Shown here one piece after another: positions 23,480 to 34,123 of a stretch of 41,704 bases of DNA. The stretch is from Streptomyces sennicomposti (lineage in GTDB: Bacteria; Actinomycetota; Actinomycetes; Streptomycetales; Streptomycetaceae), in assembly GCF_019890635.1 (NCBI RefSeq), contig NZ_JAIOAB010000066.1:1-41704 (forward strand). Reading direction: 5' to 3'. A program made the translations under genes and the position numbers. A model generated the notes under the pieces. It was not told the DNA's origin. It was given only the letters and a program-made list of their open reading frames with translations, and did no database searches. How positions within the stretch are numbered: the stretch's first letter is position 1; the number at the start of each line of letters is the position of its first letter.

Positions 23480-25225
23480 CTACTTCGTGGTGCCGATGTT
23501 GAGGTAGTCGTACTGACCGCTGAAGGCCGCAGTGGAGACCACGTTGGTGGCGTTCTGCGGGCGGGCCAGCAGGACCTTGAAGTAGGCCAGCGGGACGATC
23601 ACGGCGTCGTCCATGGTCTTCTTGTCGATCTGGGTGTAGAGGCTGTTGCGCTCGGTGGTGTCCTGAGTCGCGATGGCCTTCTCCAGCAGGGCGTTGACGT
23701 CCTTGTCGTTGTACTGCGACAGGTTCGTGTTGCCGGACTGGCTGATGGCCTTGCCGTTGAGGATCTGCTGCAGGAAGCCGTAGCCGGACGGCCAGTCGGC
23801 GCCCCACTGCATCATCATCAGACCGATGTTCTGCTGCTGGGTGAACTTCGGGACGCCCGCGTAGTCGGTGAAGTACTTGCCCGACGGGAACTGCTTCAGG
23901 TTGGCGTTGATGCCGACCTTCTTCAGCGAGGCGATGATCGCCGTGGCGGCGTCGATCTCCTGCGGACGGTCGCTGCGCGCGGAGATGTTGGTGGTGATCG
24001 CCGTCTTGCCGCAGGCCTTCAGCTGCTCCTTGGCCTTGGCGGCGTCGCCCTTGTTGCCCGCGGTCGCGTAGGCGTCCGCCTTGGCGTAGCCCGGGATGTC
24101 CGGCGGGAGGACGGTGGAGGCGATCTCACCGCGGATCGGGCCGCCCTCGGCGGTCTGCACCGAGACCTTGTCGATCGCGTACTGCACGGCCTTGCGGCAG
24201 GCGACGTTGTCGAACGGCTTCACCGTGGTGTTGATCGCCAGGTACACGAGACGGCCACCGTAGGTGTTGTCCGTGTTGGCCTTCATCGACGAGTCGTTGA
24301 GGATCTTGGCCTGGGTCGCCGCCTGGACGCCCGTGCCGCCGAGGTCGATCGCGTTGCCCGCGAGGACGTCCTGGTCGACCGTCTCCGGGTTGACCTTCAG
24401 CTTGACGACGATCTTGTCCGGCAGCTGCTTGCGCAGCGGGTCGGTCTTCGGGTCCCAGTTCTCGTTGCGCACGAGGACGGCCTGCTTGCCCTCGTCGTAG
24501 CTCTGGAACTTGTACGAGCCCGAGGACACGATGCTCTTGACGTAGTCGACGCCCTTGTCCTTGGCCTGGGGCACCGGGGCCGTCTGCGGGGCGGCGACGA
24601 GGTAGTCGAACTCCTGGAACGCCTGCTTCAGGTGGAAGACGATCGTGGTGTCGTCCGGCGTCTCGATGGAGGACAGGCCCTTGGCGCTCTTGTCCTTGTA
24701 GGGGCCCTTGTACTTGTCCCCGCCCGCCAGGAACTGCTGGAAGTAGTTCGGGCCGAGGGAGAGCACGTCACGCGCGAAGTTGGACCGCTCGACGGCGTAC
24801 TTGACGTCCTTCGAGGTGATCGCGGTGCCGTCCTGGTACTTCAGGCCCGAACGCAGCTTGTACGTCCAGGTCTTGCCGCCGTCGCTCGGCACGCCCTTGC
24901 TCGCGGCGAGGTCGGGGACGAGGGTGTTGCCCTTCTCGCCCGGGCCGGGCTCGAAGGTCATCAGCGGACGGGCCCACAGCCGGCTGAGGTTGTACATGTA
25001 CGCGTAGTACGTGTTGCCGGGGTCGAAGGAGTCCGGGACGTCGGACAGCTCGTAGGTGAGCGTGCCGCCCTTCTTGCTGGAGGCGTTGACGACGTCCTTG
25101 GTCGCGGCGTTGGCCCCAGCCGATTTGCCGTTGTCGTTCTTGTTGTCATCGGCCTTGCTGCAGCCTGCGAGAAGCAGGCTCACGGAGCCGATGGCCGCAA
25201 CTGCGGCCAGCGCTGACCTACGCAT
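23480..25225 (-). CDS. Oligopeptide ABC transporter substrate-binding lipoprotein
   Basis: A 581-residue family-5 solute-binding protein. The signal peptide MRRSALAAVAAIGSVSLLLAGC ends in a lipobox with Cys22 as the acylated residue. A Lys/Asn/Asp linker follows, and the mature lobe begins near KKGGTLTYELSDVPDSFDP, the usual SBP_bac_5 opening. YAIDKVSVQ and AKEQLKACG also fit. It binds oligopeptides on the outside of the membrane and delivers them to the permeases. The ATG at 25225 is chosen because an ATG 21 nt upstream would place GGAGGGG inside the protein. Its distance from GGAGGGG, 12-14 nt, is a little long. Confidence 0.94.
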   Translation of the reverse strand: MRRSALAAVAAIGSVSLLLAGCSKADDNKNDNGKSAGANAATKDVVNASSKKGGTLTYELSDVPDSFDPGNTYYAYMYNLSRLWARPLMTFEPGPGEKGNTLVPDLAASKGVPSDGGKTWTYKLRSGLKYQDGTAITSKDVKYAVERSNFARDVLSLGPNYFQQFLAGGDKYKGPYKDKSAKGLSSIETPDDTTIVFHLKQAFQEFDYLVAAPQTAPVPQAKDKGVDYVKSIVSSGSYKFQSYDEGKQAVLVRNENWDPKTDPLRKQLPDKIVVKLKVNPETVDQDVLAGNAIDLGGTGVQAATQAKILNDSSMKANTDNTYGGRLVYLAINTTVKPFDNVACRKAVQYAIDKVSVQTAEGGPIRGEIASTVLPPDIPGYAKADAYATAGNKGDAAKAKEQLKACGKTAITTNISARSDRPQEIDAATAIIASLKKVGINANLKQFPSGKYFTDYAGVPKFTQQQNIGLMMMQWGADWPSGYGFLQQILNGKAISQSGNTNLSQYNDKDVNALLEKAIATQDTTERNSLYTQIDKKTMDDAVIVPLAYFKVLLARPQNATNVVSTAAFSGQYDYLNIGTTK

Positions 25226-25283
25226 GATGGGCGGGTTCCCCTCCATTGTCGGAAACTTGTCGTGTCTCTCGGGGTTGCAGGCG

Positions 25284-26282
25284 TCAGCGGCTGCGCGGGT
25301 CGAGAGCGTCGCGGAGACCGTCGCCGAGCAGGTTGAACGCGAGGACGGTGATGAAGATGGCGAGGCCGGGCACGATCATGTACTGGGGATCGACCTCGTA
25401 GTAGGTGACGGCGTCCCGGAGCATGCCGCCCCAGGAGGCCTGCGGGGGCTGGATGCCGACGCCGAGGAAGCTCAGGGACGCCTCGAAGAGGATGTTGGTC
25501 GGGATGAGCAGCGTCGAGTAGACGATGATCGGGCCGACCAGGTTGGGCATCAGTTCCCGGAACAGGATGTACGGGCCCTTGGCGCCCATGCCCCGGGCGG
25601 CGTCCACGAACTCGCGCTCGCGCAGCGCGAGCGTCTGGCCCCGGACGATGCGTCCCAGATAGGGCCAGTTGAAGAAGCCGATCACGAAGATCAGCACGCT
25701 CAGGTGCAGCGGCAGCCCGTTGAGCCCGAAAGCGCCGCCCTGGAGGGTGGCGGAGATGGCGATCGCGAAGAGCAGGAGGGGGAAGGCGAGGAAGGTGTCC
25801 ATCAGCCGGCTGATGACCGAGTCGACCCGGCCGCCGTAGTAGCCGGCGACGACGCCCATGATCGCGCCGATCACGTTGGACAGGACGGTCGCGCCGAAGG
25901 CGACCACCAGGGAGACCCAGGAGCCCTCGAGGATGCGGGTGGCGATGTCGCGGCCGAACTTGGGGTCCACGCCGAGGGGGTGGTCCAGGCTCATGCCGCC
26001 CCAGCCGGCGCTGGGCAGCGAGGTGTTGGGGTCGATCAGGTCCTGGTTGAAGGCGTTGGGGTCGAGGCCGAGCAGGGCCTGCAGGGGGCGCGAGACGATC
26101 GCCAGGACGATCAGCAGCAGCACGACGACGCCACCGGTGACGGCGACCTTGTCCTTCTTGAACCGGGACCAGGCGATCTGCCCGAGAGAACGACCCTCGA
26201 TCCGCCCCTCACCGGCGCCGGCGAGCACAGCCTCGGGCTGTGCTTCGGCTGTCGCCCCGGTGGTCTCGATCGGTGCGGTCAC
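25284..26282 (-). CDS. Oligopeptide ABC transporter permease (DppC/OppC-type)
   Basis: A 332-residue permease with a cytoplasmic N-terminal tail of about 45 residues containing GRSLGQIAWSRFKKDK, a typical OppC N-terminal signature. About six membrane helices follow. The EAA motif reads EFVDAARGMGAKGPYILFRELMPN. GTG start with GAGAGGGG upstream. It is the first gene of the operon, giving the order C, A, B, D, F; in many bacteria the binding protein comes first. The gap to the binding-protein gene is 58 bp. The operon promoter should be in the 414-bp spacer upstream. Confidence 0.95.
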   Translation of the reverse strand: MTAPIETTGATAEAQPEAVLAGAGEGRIEGRSLGQIAWSRFKKDKVAVTGGVVVLLLIVLAIVSRPLQALLGLDPNAFNQDLIDPNTSLPSAGWGGMSLDHPLGVDPKFGRDIATRILEGSWVSLVVAFGATVLSNVIGAIMGVVAGYYGGRVDSVISRLMDTFLAFPLLLFAIAISATLQGGAFGLNGLPLHLSVLIFVIGFFNWPYLGRIVRGQTLALREREFVDAARGMGAKGPYILFRELMPNLVGPIIVYSTLLIPTNILFEASLSFLGVGIQPPQASWGGMLRDAVTYYEVDPQYMIVPGLAIFITVLAFNLLGDGLRDALDPRSR

Positions 26283-26444
26283 AGTGACCCGACCCCTCTC
26301 GCCGGTGGTGACCGGCTTGCGCCTGCCGCTGTGCGCGGCGTTTGGTACTTGGTTGCCGGGTTCCGGCCGCAGATGGTGGCGGCCACTGTGACCCGGCTGT
26401 TACGTCAACTCGCGTTTGAACACGGGGTCGTCGACCTCGTGTCT

Positions 26445-26456
26445 GACTCGCGAGTC
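26445..26456. promoter_or_regulatory. Perfect palindrome GACTCGCGAGTC upstream of importer operon
   Basis: Twelve bases reading identically on both strands, in an AT-richer spacer, just upstream of a TTGACG. Position and symmetry fit an operator, but no regulator is encoded beside it. Confidence 0.4.
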
Positions 26457-26672
26457 TTCAGCGTGGTCACGATCACCCGCCAGAGCTGACGGCGAAAGTA
26501 TGCGCAACCGTGATGCAGTCCGGGGGATTCCGTTATCCGAACAGTGGGTAACGCACCCCGAACGCTGAACAGTTAGGACACAAGGGCGATCCCGCGCGGT
26601 TCGGGTCCAATCGCCGACAATCTACGCGCGCAGAGGAGGCGGTGGTGCGAAGATCCTGTGTGCAAACCGGAA

Positions 26673-26692
26673 AGCGGCCACGCCGGGCCGCT
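26673..26692 (-). terminator. Hairpin terminator after second SseB gene
   Basis: AGCGGCC (26673-26679) and GGCCGCT (26686-26692) form a 7-bp stem with a 6-nt loop. On the minus strand the stem is followed by TTTCCGGTTT, giving a short T-rich stretch. It starts 4 nt after the stop codon. Confidence 0.75.
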
Positions 26693-26696
26693 GCGG

Positions 26697-27491
26697 TCAG
26701 TAAGCGCCGCCGACCGGCGGGTAACCGTAGCCGCCGGCCGCGCCCGGGGCGGCGTGGGCGTCGCGGTCGTAGAACGGGCGGGAGTTGGCGCGCAGCCACA
26801 TCGCCACCGGGTCGAACTCGTCGGACATCGCGACCGTGGAGACCGGCAGCCCGTCGGGGACGGCGCCGATGGAGCGCTGCATCATCGCCCGCACCGAGTC
26901 CACGGCCGGCGGCGAGGCGTCGTACACGTCCAGGCCGATGGCGAGGTAGGGCGCCCCGTACGCCGGCTGCACCCAGGCCCGGCGCAGCGAGCGCAGCGCC
27001 GGGGTGCGGTGGGCGTTCTGGGTGAGCAGGGCGTAGAACTGCGGGATCTCGATGGTGGGTTCGGACAGTCTGAGGGGTCCGGCCGGCTGGCGGTCCAGTC
27101 CGGCCGCGATCCGGCGCAGGTCCAGCCAGGGGATGCCGACGCCGCCGCCCGGCGCGTGCGGGTTGAGCCACAGGCCGTAGCGGTCGGGGTAGAGGGTGCG
27201 GGCGACGTCGAGGGCGTCCACCACCTCGTACGAGCGCATCCAGCCGCTCGCCGAGAGTTCCTGGGCGGAGGTGACGCAGGGCGCGTAGCCGTGGCCGCCG
27301 ACCTCCATGTGGCCGTACTGGGCGTCGGGGGCGCCGGCCTGACCGTGCCACAGCAGCATCCACACCTGGCCGGTGGCGGGGGCGGCGAGGGCGTGGAGGA
27401 GCGATTCGTAGGCGTCGTAGCGGCCGGGGGCCACCTGGCGCAGCATCTGCTCCACGTGCCCGGCCGCGGTGCCGCTCGCGCTGGCGCTCAC
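26697..27491 (-). CDS. SseB family protein (copy 2)
   Basis: A 264-residue SseB-type protein. SseB was named for enhanced serine sensitivity in E. coli; its biochemistry is not settled. Visible features: VWMLLWHGQ and APCVTSAQELSASGW in the N-terminal half, GLWLNPHAPGGGVGIPW (compare LALNPDGVVGIPL in the neighbour), and the C-terminal MWLRANSRPFYDRD shared with the neighbour's DWLREKVRPFYQYG. The tail is Gly/Pro/Tyr-rich. GTG start, AGGGG about 10 nt upstream. It is the last gene of a three-gene minus-strand group next to the glycine/serine cluster. Confidence 0.8.
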   Translation of the reverse strand: MSASASGTAAGHVEQMLRQVAPGRYDAYESLLHALAAPATGQVWMLLWHGQAGAPDAQYGHMEVGGHGYAPCVTSAQELSASGWMRSYEVVDALDVARTLYPDRYGLWLNPHAPGGGVGIPWLDLRRIAAGLDRQPAGPLRLSEPTIEIPQFYALLTQNAHRTPALRSLRRAWVQPAYGAPYLAIGLDVYDASPPAVDSVRAMMQRSIGAVPDGLPVSTVAMSDEFDPVAMWLRANSRPFYDRDAHAAPGAAGGYGYPPVGGAY

Positions 27492-27585
27492 CCTTTTACC
27501 GCCCCTTCGTAAAACTCCTCACCGAGCTGTGCGTCTAGCTTAAGGCCGCCCACTGACTCGGTGGCTGTCGTGGTTTCGCGGGTGC

Positions 27586-27639
27586 GGGCCGTGCCCGGCC
27601 GGTCGCGCCCCGCGGCGAAGCCGCGCACCGGCACGGCCC
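27586..27639 (-). terminator. Nested stem-loop between the two SseB genes
   Basis: Outer arms GGGCCGTGCC (27586-27595) and GGCACGGCCC (27630-27639) enclose an inner hairpin CGCGGC-GAA-GCCGCG (27611-27625). It lies 21 nt after the stop of the first SseB gene. It probably terminates or attenuates before copy 2, which would then rely on its own promoter in the AT-richer 27500-27550 stretch. Confidence 0.7.
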
Positions 27640-27660
27640 CGCGCCCTTCCGGCGGCGCCG

Positions 27661-28464
27661 TCAGCGGCCGTACTGGTAGAAGGGGCGGACCTTTTCCCTC
27701 AGCCAGTCGATGACCGGGTCGTCGGCCACGTCCATGAGGACCAGGTTCACCGGCCACTTGACCGGGGCCTTGGCCAGGGCGCGGCCGAGGGCGTCCAGGG
27801 GGCGGGCGCGCAGATCGCCCTCCCACTGGGCCAGTTCGACGCCTATGAACATCACCGGGTCGGCCGTCTCGATGGCGGCCAGGCAGCGGCGGGCGCTGAC
27901 GACGACGCCCGCCTGGTCGAACTCGGCCGAGGCGGCGGCGAGGAAGTCCACCGGGTCGTCCTGCCAGTCCGGTTCGAAGAGGCGGACCCGGCCGCCGCCC
28001 GCCGGGCCGTCCAGCTCGGTGCGCCCGGCCCGGCACAGCTCGGCGACCGCCTGGGGGGGCAGCGGGATGCCGACGACGCCGTCCGGGTTGAGGGCGAGGC
28101 CGATCTGCGGGGGCAGTCCGCGGGCGAACTCGACGGCGGGCGCGATGGTGTAGGCCATGTGCGCGCCGGCGGCCTGGCGCAGCTGTTCCTCGGAGCTGAA
28201 GACGGGCACGTAGGCCTGGCCGTCGATCTCCAGGGCGGGCAGGTCGAGGGGGCCGCTGTGCGGGCCGCCGCCGTTGGGCAGCGGCACCCACAGGAAGCTG
28301 CGGCCCAGCACCTCGACGATCCGGGCGCCGGCCGTGGGCACGCCGAGGGAGGCCGAGAGCACTTCCTCCAGCTCGTTGCCGGGCCAGCCGCCGTGCGGCT
28401 GGGGGTGTGTCGGTACCGGGAAGTCCCCCGGAAAGTCCGCGGAGAAGTCCGCCGGGAAGTCCAT
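27661..28464 (-). CDS. SseB family protein (copy 1)
   Basis: A 267-residue protein with two SseB-like parts. The N-terminal half has RSFLWVPLPNGG, YVPVFSSEEQLRQAAG and ALNPDGVVGIPLPPQAVAEL. The C-terminal half has AAIETADPVMFIGVELAQWEGD and ends with DWLREKVRPFYQYGR. An N-terminal MDFPADFSADFPGDFP repeat of DFP units is unusual. The copy 2 neighbour shares the NP-GVGIP and RPFY landmarks, so the two are paralogues. It begins 41 nt after the kinase gene stop. Role inferred only from context beside serine and glycine catabolism. Confidence 0.82.
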   Translation of the reverse strand: MDFPADFSADFPGDFPVPTHPQPHGGWPGNELEEVLSASLGVPTAGARIVEVLGRSFLWVPLPNGGGPHSGPLDLPALEIDGQAYVPVFSSEEQLRQAAGAHMAYTIAPAVEFARGLPPQIGLALNPDGVVGIPLPPQAVAELCRAGRTELDGPAGGGRVRLFEPDWQDDPVDFLAAASAEFDQAGVVVSARRCLAAIETADPVMFIGVELAQWEGDLRARPLDALGRALAKAPVKWPVNLVLMDVADDPVIDWLREKVRPFYQYGR

Positions 28465-28505
28465 CTGCCTACCGCCTGCTGGGAACCACTGATGTGACCG
28501 AAAGG

Positions 28506-29207
28506 CTAACGGGTGCCGCCCGCGCCCTCACCGGTGAACCCGATCCGGTGCAGCCGGCCGGCCGCCGCGCGGTCCAGCAGCACCACCGAGCCGCAGCCGG
28601 CCGGGACCTCGCCGCGCTCGAGAGCGCGCAGCAGCCGGGCGGCCGAGCGGCGGTGGCGCGCGAAGGCGTGCCGGGAGACGCCCCGGCCGCGGCGGTGCTG
28701 GCCCTGGAGGGCGGCTTCGGGGGTGACGTCGAGCAGCAGCAGATGGAGGGCGGCGCCGCGGCGGCGGGCGGCGCGGGCCAGCCAGGAGCGGACCCAGGTC
28801 TGGGTGCCGCAGTCGTGCACCACGACCGGCTCGCCGGTGGCGAGGGCGCGGCGCAGGGCGGCGTAGTGGGCGAGGCGGACCAGGGGGCGGTAGAGGGCGT
28901 AGGGGAGGCGGCCGGGCAGGCGGGCCTCGAAGCGGTCGCGGGCGTCCTGGGAGTCGATGCGCAGGCCGTCGGCCGCGCGGTGGATCAGGGTGGACTTGCC
29001 GCTGCCGGGCAGTCCGGTGACCACGACCAGGTCGCGGGGGCCGAAGAGCAGGGCGCGCGGGCCGCGGCCGGGCCGCTCGCGCAGGTCGCGGACGGCGGGC
29101 GCGGGGCCGCCCCGCCCGCCGTGCGCGCGGGCGCGGCCGGTGCGCGCGGCGGGCAGCGCGGGGGCGTGGGTCGCGGCGTACGCCGGCACGGTCCTGTTCA
29201 CCGTCAT
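28506..29207 (-). CDS. P-loop kinase-like ATP-binding protein (AAA_33)
   Basis: A 233-residue protein with a clear Walker A, VVVTGLPGSGKSTLIHRA, near residues 62-75. HDCGTQTWVRSWLARAARR and LHLLLLDVTPEAALQGQ follow as in small-molecule or nucleotide-type P-loop kinases (AAA_33/zeta-toxin-like). The first ~50 residues are Arg/Ala/Pro-rich. The phosphate acceptor is unknown. GGGGAGG precedes the ATG closely. It is divergent from the riboswitch-gcvT operon across 463 bp and is the first gene of the group with the two SseB genes. Confidence 0.82.
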   Translation of the reverse strand: MTVNRTVPAYAATHAPALPAARTGRARAHGGRGGPAPAVRDLRERPGRGPRALLFGPRDLVVVTGLPGSGKSTLIHRAADGLRIDSQDARDRFEARLPGRLPYALYRPLVRLAHYAALRRALATGEPVVVHDCGTQTWVRSWLARAARRRGAALHLLLLDVTPEAALQGQHRRGRGVSRHAFARHRRSAARLLRALERGEVPAGCGSVVLLDRAAAGRLHRIGFTGEGAGGTR

Positions 29208-29380
29208 CGTCCTCCCCTGGGTGGTGACGGTTCACCTACCCTCGGTAAAGAGAACGTAATGCGCGGTCCCCGTTGTTTCCGTACGCGTTCTGCCACAGGC
29301 CGGTTACAGATGCGGCCCTGCCGGGCGGCGGCGAGCCGTGCAATGATGGGCGCGCCAACTGCATACCGGCCGCTTGAATC

Positions 29381-29585
29381 CGCGCGGGAGAGTCCCCGGC
29401 AGCATGTCTGCACGGGGCGCCGAAGGAGCAAGTCCCTCCCTTGAATCTCTCAGGCCCCGTTACCGCGCGGGCGAGGCACATCTGAAAAGCGGGCCGCTGC
29501 CGCAGTGGCTCCACCCAAGGTGCAAGCCGTGATCCGTCCGTGCGACGGCGGTCATGGCGAACCTCTCAGGTTCCGATGACAGATG
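29381..29585 (+). promoter_or_regulatory. Tandem glycine riboswitch upstream of gcvT
   Basis: Two glycine-aptamer-like elements lie in the 463-bp gap before gcvT. Aptamer 1 (29381-29469) is closed by P1 CGCGCGG/CCGCGCG and carries the conserved GCGCCGAAGGAGCAA and AATCTCTCAGGC strings. Aptamer 2 (29479-29585) is closed by CATCTG/CAGATG and carries CACCCAAGGTGCAAGCC and GAACCTCTCAGGTTCCGATGA. The linker is short, as in cooperative tandem riboswitches. The promoter should lie at 29300-29370, but no convincing -10/-35 pair is visible. Upstream of that (29208-29300) is the divergent spacer to the kinase gene. Confidence 0.95.
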
Positions 29586-29617
29586 GGGAGGACACGAGCC
29601 CTGTCCTCGTCCTCCCC
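29585..29617 (+). terminator. Riboswitch expression-platform hairpin
   Basis: GGGGAGGAC (29585-29593) pairs with GTCCTCCCC (29609-29617). The 5' arm begins at the last base of the aptamer-2 P1 stem (29585). Formation of the aptamer stem and this hairpin are therefore directly adjacent and may compete. A second alternative pairing exists between CTCCCC (29612-29617) and GGGGAG (29639-29644), and a self-complementary CCGGCGCGCGCCGG is at 29623-29636. Confidence 0.7.
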
Positions 29618-29670
29618 GACGTCCGGCGCGCGCCGGCGCGGGGAGACCGCCTCGCCTTGGAGACCGACCG

Positions 29671-30798
<1,128 letters not shown>

Positions 30799-30825
30799 CA
30801 CCGTCGTAACCGGACCGTCGTGATC

Positions 30826-30844
30826 CAGGGGCGCCCCGCCCCTG
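30826..30844 (+). terminator. Hairpin between gcvT and gcvH
   Basis: CAGGGGCG (30826-30833) and CGCCCCTG (30837-30844) form a perfect 8-bp stem with a CCC loop in the 111-bp intergenic gap. It may partially terminate or set differential mRNA stability between T and H genes. Confidence 0.6.
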
Positions 30845-30909
30845 CTCACCCGTGCCTTCCGCAGTCCCTCATTCACCAGCACCCTCCCGCGTACAGGAGA
30901 ATTCAGGCC

Positions 30910-31287
30910 ATGAGCAACCCCCAGCAGCTGCGTTACAGCAAGGAGCACGAGTGGCTGTCGCCCGCCGAGGACGGCGTCGCGACGGTCGGCATCACCGAGT
31001 TCGCGGCCAACGCGCTCGGCGACGTCGTCTTCGCCCAGCTCCCGGAGGTGGGCTCCACGGTGGCCGCGGGCGAGACCTGCGGCGAGCTGGAGTCCACGAA
31101 GTCGGTGTCCGACCTGTACTCCCCGGTCAGCGGCGAGGTCACGGAGATCAACCAGGACGTGGTGGACGACCCGTCGCTGGTGAACTCCGAGCCCTTCGAG
31201 GGCGGCTGGCTGTTCAAGGTGCGCATCGCCGAGGAGCCGGCCGACCTGATGAGCGCCGACGAGTACGCCGCGCAGAACGCGGGCTGA
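30910..31287 (+). CDS. gcvH: Glycine cleavage system H protein (lipoyl carrier)
   Basis: A 125-residue carrier with the lipoylation lysine Lys64 in GELESTKSVSDLYSPVSGEV. It shuttles the aminomethyl group from GcvP to GcvT. SKEHEWL near the N terminus and SLVNSEPFEGGWLFKV near the end complete the standard protein. AGGAG lies 10 nt before the ATG. It starts 111 nt after gcvT and ends 11 nt before glyA. Confidence 0.97.
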   Translation: MSNPQQLRYSKEHEWLSPAEDGVATVGITEFAANALGDVVFAQLPEVGSTVAAGETCGELESTKSVSDLYSPVSGEVTEINQDVVDDPSLVNSEPFEGGWLFKVRIAEEPADLMSADEYAAQNAG

Positions 31288-31298
31288 GGACGGACGCG

Positions 31299-32561
31299 AT
31301 GACGGTTCTCAACACGCCCCTGCACGAGCTGGACCCGGACGTGGCCGCCGCGGTCGACGCCGAGCTGCGCCGCCAGCAGTCCACGCTGGAGATGATCGCC
31401 TCGGAGAACTTCGCCCCGGTCGCGGTCATGGAGGCGCAGGGCTCGGTCCTCACCAACAAGTACGCCGAGGGCTACCCGGGCCGCCGCTACTACGGCGGCT
31501 GCGAGCACGTCGACGTGGTCGAGCAGATCGCGATCGACCGGGTCAAGGAGCTGTTCGGCGCCGAGCACGCCAATGTGCAGCCGCACTCCGGCGCGCAGGC
31601 GAACGCCGCCGCGATGTTCGCCCTGCTCAAGCCCGGCGACACGATCATGGGCCTGAACCTGGCGCACGGCGGCCATCTGACCCACGGCATGAAGATCAAC
31701 TTCTCCGGCAAGCTCTACGACGTGGTCGCCTACCACGTCGGCGAGGACGGCCTGGTCGACATGGCCGAGGTGGAGAAGCTGGCCAAGCAGTCCAAGCCGA
31801 AGCTGATCGTGGCCGGCTGGTCGGCCTACCCGCGGCAGCTGGACTTCGCCGAGTTCCGCCGGATCGCGGACGAGGTCGGCGCGTACCTGATGGTCGACAT
31901 GGCGCACTTCGCCGGTCTGGTCGCGGCGGGCCTGCACCCCAACCCGGTGCCGCACGCCCACGTGGTCACCACCACGACCCACAAGACGCTCGGCGGTCCG
32001 CGCGGCGGTGTGATCCTGTCCACGGCCGAGCTGGCCAAGAAGATCAACTCCGCGGTCTTCCCCGGTCAGCAGGGCGGCCCGCTGGAGCATGTGATCGCCG
32101 CGAAGGCGGTGGCCTTCAAGGTGGCCGCCTCCGACGACTTCAAGGAGCGCCAGCGGCGTACCCTGGAGGGCGCCCGCATCCTGGCCGAGCGCCTGGTACG
32201 GGACGACGCCCGCGCGGCCGGCGTGGACGTGCTGACCGGCGGCACCGATGTGCACCTGGTCCTGGTGGACCTGCGCGACTCGGAGCTGGACGGCCAGCAG
32301 GCCGAGGACCGCCTCCACGAGGTCGGGATCACGGTCAACCGCAACGCCGTCCCGAACGACCCACGGCCCCCGATGGTCACCTCCGGCCTTCGGATCGGCA
32401 CCCCGGCCCTGGCCACCCGCGGCTTCACCGCCGAGGACTTCGCCGAGGTCGCGGACGTGATCGCGGAGGCGCTGAAGCCGTCGTACGACGCGGCGGCCCT
32501 CAAGGCCCGGGTGACCGCCCTGGCCGACAAGCACCCGCTGTACCCGGGTCTGAACAAGTAG
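31299..32561 (+). CDS. glyA: Serine hydroxymethyltransferase
   Basis: A 420-residue PLP enzyme that interconverts serine and glycine with tetrahydrofolate. The PLP lysine is Lys229 in TTTTHKTLGGPRGG. STLEMIASENFAPVAVMEAQGS and the GYPGRRYYGG loop are canonical. The start ATG follows GAGGA by 7 nt and is 11 nt after gcvH, so the two are cotranscribed. Placement here links methylene-THF production by glycine cleavage directly to serine synthesis. A possible second glyA elsewhere cannot be judged from this window. Confidence 0.97.
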   Translation: MTVLNTPLHELDPDVAAAVDAELRRQQSTLEMIASENFAPVAVMEAQGSVLTNKYAEGYPGRRYYGGCEHVDVVEQIAIDRVKELFGAEHANVQPHSGAQANAAAMFALLKPGDTIMGLNLAHGGHLTHGMKINFSGKLYDVVAYHVGEDGLVDMAEVEKLAKQSKPKLIVAGWSAYPRQLDFAEFRRIADEVGAYLMVDMAHFAGLVAAGLHPNPVPHAHVVTTTTHKTLGGPRGGVILSTAELAKKINSAVFPGQQGGPLEHVIAAKAVAFKVAASDDFKERQRRTLEGARILAERLVRDDARAAGVDVLTGGTDVHLVLVDLRDSELDGQQAEDRLHEVGITVNRNAVPNDPRPPMVTSGLRIGTPALATRGFTAEDFAEVADVIAEALKPSYDAAALKARVTALADKHPLYPGLNK

Positions 32562-32597
32562 GTCCAGGACCGGCAGGTCCGGACGAGCAAGTCGCCC

Positions 32598-32644
32598 GGG
32601 GACACCGCGCGCACCGGCGATCCCGGCGCCCGCGCGGTGTCCCC
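32598..32644 (+). terminator. 14-bp stem-loop between glyA and sdaA
   Basis: GGGGACACCGCGCG (32598-32611) pairs perfectly with CGCGCGGTGTCCCC (32631-32644). The 19-nt loop contains CCGG...CCGG and could pair further. It lies 37 nt past the glyA stop and 41 nt before the sdaA start. It may end the riboswitch-controlled transcript or attenuate sdaA. Confidence 0.8.
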
Positions 32645-32685
32645 GCCCTCCCCCCTCGCCTCACCCCCGTCTTGAGGAGTCCCCC

Positions 32686-34053
<1,368 letters not shown>

Positions 34054-34068
34054 GGGAGCGGGCTCCGG

Positions 34069-34094
34069 GCCCCCGGTTCCGGTGGCCCGGGGGC
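34069..34094 (+). terminator. Terminator after sdaA
   Basis: GCCCCCGG (34069-34076) and CCGGGGGC (34087-34094) form an 8-bp stem with a 10-nt loop, 15 nt after the sdaA stop and 29 nt before the next ATG. Confidence 0.7.
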
Positions 34095-34123
34095 GTGTCA
34101 GTGCCGTCCCCTACTCTTCGGCC

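Larger units (their letters stand above)
26283..26696. other. 414-bp leader/promoter region of the peptide importer
   Basis: No gene is supported. The region is clearly AT-richer than its neighbours. It holds a perfect 12-nt palindrome GACTCGCGAGTC (26445-26456), an inverted repeat GGCCGC-8 nt-GCGGCC (26365-26384), and on the minus strand a good -35-like TTGACG (26408-26403) for which I could not find a convincing -10 partner. The palindrome lies about 165 nt upstream of the first permease start, so it could bind a regulator. A terminator for the preceding SseB gene occupies the far end. Confidence 0.5.

Noticed and set aside
29208..29380. Promoter of the gcvT operon
   Set aside because: Several AT-poor candidates (for example CAATGAT near 29341) were considered, but none has a convincing partner hexamer, so none is called.
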